Assembly: GCA_027919835.1 (NCBI GenBank)
Contig: JANVFP010000004.1
Span: 1,488,001 to 1,552,000, forward strand
Reading direction: 5' to 3'
DNA from: Lentinula raphanica
Lineage: Eukaryota; Basidiomycota; Agaricomycetes; Agaricales; Omphalotaceae
Length of the DNA stretch: 64,000 bases
Positions 59,579 to 64,000 of this stretch are shown piece after piece. Made by a program: the position numbers and the translations under genes. Under the pieces are notes generated by a model. The model was not told where the DNA came from. It was given only the letters and a program-made list of their open reading frames with translations, and searched no databases. Numbering within the stretch: position 1 is the first letter of the stretch; each line of letters starts with the position of its first letter.

Positions 59579-59756
59579 GTCAATGTATTATTATGGTTCG
59601 AACGCCAATATCTCATTCTGTGTTATCTATGTACACGAGTCACATTTATGTTGATGCAAAGCATCGCAGCGGACGGCTGCAGTCTGCTACTATCTTGATC
59701 CCAATTCCGGACCACCGCAGCCTTTCGAATTGTCTGGGGATTCACACGTCCCAAAG

Positions 59757-61110
59757 TCAGGAAGGACTGGGGATACGATACACGATCTTCTCCGCATGAA
59801 CCTACGATTCAAAGTGATTGTCATGAAGCGGAAAAGCTTGCAGAATGTCTAACCTACCTTCCCCTCTTCTTGATAATTGATCCAATACTGAGCATCTGCT
59901 AATCCATTTGGGACGATGCGAGTCGGTATCGTACTGAGTATTCCCTGCTTTGCTAGATGGCTTAACAAACTCGCAGACCATTTTCCCAGGTCGTAATGTT
60001 CAGGAAGGGCAGGATAAGCATATTTATCTGAGGTGGGCTACGTATTGAGGGAGCATGATCAAATTTTGGCTTATGTTTTCAACAGAATGTGTATCCTCAC
60101 CTTTCCCAGAAGGGTGTAAACATATGTGAATTCCGCTTTAATGTGTTTAACCTTGGCCTCAACCGGAAGAACCAATGCAATATGTGCATGTGAGTCCTCG
60201 TCGTCGTTCATGCATTGAGCGACAAGTGCCACAGATTCCTCAATGGATATGCAGTCAACCGCAGTATTCAGCGGTTTCCCCCCACAGAACGCCAAAATCT
60301 TCGACACTACACTGGGATCCCTGTAGTCAAACACAGCGTCTGCGCCCAGGCTTTCGAGTAGTTTGTGGTTTTGCGGAGATGCGGTTGTGATGACCTGTAA
60401 TCCAGATTGCTTGGCGAGCTGGATAACATACTGTCCTACCGCTGAGGCCCCGCCCCAGACCAAAATCTGTAGCGATTTCGTGAGTCACATTGAATGAATA
60501 CCGACACGAAAATCATTCACTGGAAACGGGGTCTGAGCAATAGCCAATGGAGAAGGAAGCTTCTGAGTCTGCCATAGTACTTGGCAGGCAGTGAATGCTG
60601 CCAATCCAATCGTCGAAGCAGACTCGAAACTCATGTCATCTGGTAAATCGACGAGCATTGTGGCATCCGCCACACAATATTCCGCAAAGGCGCCCCCATC
60701 TTTCACTGTCACACCTAGCAAGTTGAAGTCAGCACATTGGCAGTGAATAAGTTAGAGTTTATCAAACCATAGACCCACATGCGTTCAGGAAGCCTGCTAC
60801 CCTCTGACCGATCTTTCTGTATTCTGAGGACACATCTGGACCTAACTCTCGGATCACACCAGCAAAATCATGCCCTAAAATTACACCACGTTCAGGCCAA
60901 GTTCTCTTCAATTTCATCCCTGTTGAGTTGAAGCTTGAGATCGGCAGGAGTGAAGCATGAAATTGAGAACGAACAATCTGACGGGTTCTGTGCAGCTGCG
61001 AAAACCTGCACGAGGACTTGGCCCGAGGCTGGTTTCGGGACTTCGATTTGTTCCAGCCTCACCTTACCTTCCCCTACTTTGACAACAGCTTGCATGTGCG
61101 AAGGGATCAT
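59757..61110 (-). CDS. zinc-type alcohol dehydrogenase-like / enoyl reductase (MDR superfamily)
   Basis: NADPH-dependent medium-chain reductase. MIPSHMQAVVKVGEGKVRLE starts the GroES-like domain (QIEVPKPASGQVLVQVFAAA QNPSD). It continues GVILGHDFAGVI, VKDGGAFAEYCVADATMLVD, STIGLAAFTACQVLWQ, the Rossmann core WGGASAVGQYVIQLAKQSGL and ASPQNHKLLESLGADAVFDY. The C-terminus is LADAQYWINYQEEGKVHAEK IVYRIPSPS after the last intron. No structural-zinc cysteine cluster is visible, as expected for the trans-enoyl reductase/TOXD-like branch. Start at 61110; an in-frame Met at 61095 is an alternative. Substrate unknown, and no polyketide synthase lies nearby. Confidence 0.78.
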
Positions 61111-61672
61111 GTTGTGGTTAGATTCGATGTCGTACGTTCAGCATGCAGTATTTGTAGCTGAGTCGCCTCTTCCCAATCATCAAGACCGCCGGAGTCGGAG
61201 GAAAGCTAGGTAAGCAGTTAGAGTCATTCCCCAAACTGAGAAGATGTGTTGTGTTGAACCACGATCAGAAGTTACGTTGAGATCCGAATTGCTCCTTCCA
61301 TATGTGTAACTGGAGCCAGTCTGCTTGGTTTTGGGGCCAATCTGAGTTTTTGCGCGTCGATTATTTGCCTTTGAGTTCTCTCTGTAGAAACAGGAACTTG
61401 CAGGGTGAGCGTTGACTAAGACTGATCATCGTATAGCATGCAAGATGTGTTAAAGATACTGTATAATGACAGCAAAAGCGAACAAACTTTGATACACGAA
61501 AACACATTCAGATGAAGAACTGCGAAACTAATACATGTCATGAAATCGAGTATGTGAAAGAAAGAAGAAATATGCCTGAAAATGCGATATGCGACAATGA
61601 CTTGTTGTACAGCATGAAACATGGGAAGAACGAAAAGTGTTCCGAGATCTGCTTACTATACATTGCTTGAGT
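61111..61672. other. intergenic
   Basis: Between the MDR reductase promoter and the 3' end of the OTU gene. No gene supported. Confidence 0.4.
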
Positions 61673-64000
61673 TCAGATTTTCAACTCTCTAAAGCCCCTC
61701 ACATCTACCCTGCCGTTTCCGTTCGCAGTCCATTCGGCCGCGCTCGAGGCATCTCGAGGTAGCTTGGATTTGCCTCCAGGAATGATGATCTTTCCTAGTC
61801 CCTTGTTAGATACAGGGGCATTTCGAGGCTTCGGTAATCCAAGCTTCTTTCGTTGACGACGGGTCAGCGGGCGCTCTGGAGAGACGCTGACGCCGGTATG
61901 ATGATGTCTGGCTATCTTGGGAGGAACAATGGAATGAGCATGGTTTAAGTTAGGCACCAGGTCATCTTCATCTTCATGATCATCCTCGTTCGTCTCCTCT
62001 TCGTCCACGTAGTCATCATCATCGTCGTCATCGTCATTCTCCTCTTCAGGAGACTCAAAACCTTCCGGACACTCAGAACCTGAATGAGCATGAAGACTGT
62101 TTCCTGGTTCATTCGTTCCAGGCTCTTCGCTGCTACGAGGTCCATTGTCGGTACCTCCGTTTTCTGGTCCGTCTCCTTTGAGAGAGGGAAGTACACCATG
62201 ATCTGTGAATAATGGCGAATCTGCCGATTGTTCATTCCTCGTGCCCTGTCTACCTCGAGACACGGGAGCGCCTGAAGGGGCATCTCCAATTCTGCTTCGT
62301 TTGCTGTCGGCACTGCTTGTCGATAGAACTGACTCTGCGCTCCCCTCTTCGCTCACGGTTTCGTCAAAAGAACGCTTGGGACTGCGCTGAACGCGAGGAG
62401 GAGGTATGAGATGGGTTAAGTGAGACAAGGTCGAAAGCGGGTCAATCGTGACAGGCAGAGGTGTAGCAGAAAAATCCATGTGTGTCCTCGATGAAAGAGT
62501 GGAGGACTCGGAGAATCCCGATGCAATTTGCGATGTGACGTTCGCCTGCGATAGAGCAGTCGATGATGACACTGGCGCGGAAGAGGAATGCAGATTCGGA
62601 CTGTAGGACGTAGCCGTGGGAGTGACCTGCATCAGATGTGAAGGATAAGATGGATACACGTAGGGATACGATGTGGAGATGGAGGTATGCGTGACATGTC
62701 CAGTTATAGCATCGGTATACGAATCATCCTCTGTCGTAGATTGAGTAGACTTTGGAAGTGTTATTGTCGCGGAAAGGTCGACAGAAGGAGAATCCATGAC
62801 GGCATCCTCTGAGTCCGAAGAAGGTTGCTCGGAGCTCGTCGCAGGTGCGGGAGAAGGAGAAGGAGAGACTGGCGGACTATGGGCCACAGAATGAGGTGCG
62901 GATGAAGGAAGAGGTATGGTTGACGCGTCGAGGAGTCCATCAGACTCCTCAATCGGAGAAGGAGGGAGACTTGACAGAGGAGATGCCCCTGCCGAAATCG
63001 GGGTAGGAGCTGTCATATAGAGAGTCGGAGGAGCAAGAACAGATCTTGGAGGGATTTTGAGCTTGAATCCGGTGGTTTGCTGTGCGGAAGTGACCGGGAC
63101 TTGTTTATCCTTCGCCTTGGATTTGGGTTTGCTGGAGGAATTAGATGTGGAATTGGATGTAGCTTTCTCCTTCGCTTTCAATCGACCAGCGTCCTTCTTC
63201 TCTTTCTCTCTTCGCTCGCGCTCTTTCTTGCGCGCTTTGGAGGGAGGGAGCTGTTCTTCAGGAGGCGGGGAAGCACTAGAGCTAGAGCTAGCAGTGGGAG
63301 GAGGGGCTGTTTCATGGACACGTGGAACGCCCGTATGAGGACCTCGAAGGTTACGGACGGAAGAGAAATGCTCCCAATCATGATAACTAGAGAAAATGAA
63401 ATGGGAATCGAGGTTTACAAGTTTTCAGAAGGAATGTTGTATATAGAGGTGAGCTCTAAAGGAACAAATGACAAAATGAGGAAGAGACATACGCGACGTA
63501 TATCGTCGAATCTTGATCTTCTACTGGAGATATGGTGGTAGTTTCGTCAGCGTCCAGTTCTTTTGAAGGACCGGAACGCGTGTATATCGAAGGAAAATCC
63601 CCTGCCTTCTTTGAGGGTGATTTCGGACTTTTCGGTTGTGATGGATCACACTGGATCACATAAACCAGTCCTGGTTGAACGACCTTGATATTCCGTTTCG
63701 TGAGGTGAGCAAAAGCTGAGAGTTCCATGTGGCCACCGTAGGTTGCGTTCTGACGCATGCCAGCAACATATGCGCTTAGACCGCCACCCTTCCCTTTCCT
63801 AACGCCACTATCTCCAAACTCATCTACGTCGACGAAACCTTCGTACCGCTCTGGATGTGCCTCGATGAAATCACAGATTTCCCGGCGAACCTCAACGTGG
63901 CGTGAAGGAGAGCCATAGTATTGGTCGGAAAGTGCTCGAAAAAGACAGTTCCCATCTCCAATAGTGGGCGCTGCATATAAACCCAATGAACGAAGTTGAT
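61673..64000 (-). CDS. OTU-family cysteine protease (deubiquitinase), 5' end beyond the window
   Basis: Two exons are visible: 64000-63493 and 63386-61673, joined in phase. The OTU domain shows the Asp/Cys motif IGDGNCLFRALSDQ, REICDFIEAHPERYEGFVD, YVAGMRQNATYGGHMELSAF, IKVVQPGLVYVIQCD, and across the intron the catalytic-His end YVAYHDWEHFSSVRNL. The remaining 500 residues are basic then Ser/Pro-rich, with an acidic run (DDDDDDDY...) and a C-terminal Lys/Gly segment (SNKGLGKIIIPGGKSKLPR) ending RGFRELKI. This resembles the OTUD3-type layout. The first residues are outside the window. It likely trims ubiquitin chains. Linkage preference cannot be told. Confidence 0.85.

Overview
The window looks like nuclear DNA of a basidiomycete fungus, most likely an agaricomycete. 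The genes are split by many introns of about 50-60 bases with GT..AG ends. The gene families fit: three FunK1 fungal-type protein kinases, an SRPK-like kinase relic, a multi-exon cytochrome P450, a short heme-thiolate peroxygenase, and a SnoaL-like protein of a type common in mushrooms. House-keeping genes show fungal architecture (TRK potassium transporter, Jen1-type carboxylate transporter, MED21, Rtt106). No tRNA, rRNA or CRISPR structure was recognised.

Layout. 0-5 kb: complex I subunit NDUFA6 and a PDAP1-like protein diverge from a short shared promoter, followed by a complete P450 on the minus strand. 5-18 kb is the accessory, transposon-rich part: two identical 169-bp TAA-flanked MITEs (one inside a kinase relic), an orphan FunK1-type promoter, FunK1 copy A (start codon lost, and split by a 2.2-kb composite LTR-element insertion), then FunK1 copy B with a decayed N-terminus. 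18-38 kb is gene-dense: TRK K+ transporter, Erg26-like sterol dehydrogenase, Swp73/SMARCD remodeller subunit, a tiny cysteine-rich secreted protein, an MFS sugar transporter, a mitochondrial-type RRM protein, two hypothetical proteins, MED21 and prefoldin subunit 5. 38-42 kb carries FunK1 copy C, the only apparently intact one. 42-64 kb holds a Jen1-like monocarboxylate transporter, a SnoaL-like protein, a short peroxygenase with an altered metal-site motif, Rtt106, a mitochondrial pterin-dehydratase-like/zinc-knuckle protein, hypothetical genes, adenylosuccinate lyase, a zinc-type (MDR) reductase and, running off the right edge, an OTU-family cysteine protease.

The genes do not form an obvious biosynthetic cluster. 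Most are independent core functions. The notable biology is the decay of the 5-18 kb kinase region by mobile elements, the composite retroelement whose two ends come from different LTRs yet share one target duplication, the AHR-for-EHD change in the peroxygenase, and the fusion of a pterin-dehydratase-like domain to zinc knuckles. Exon borders were worked out by eye from splice signals and family motifs. Family assignments rest on recognised motifs, not on database searches.
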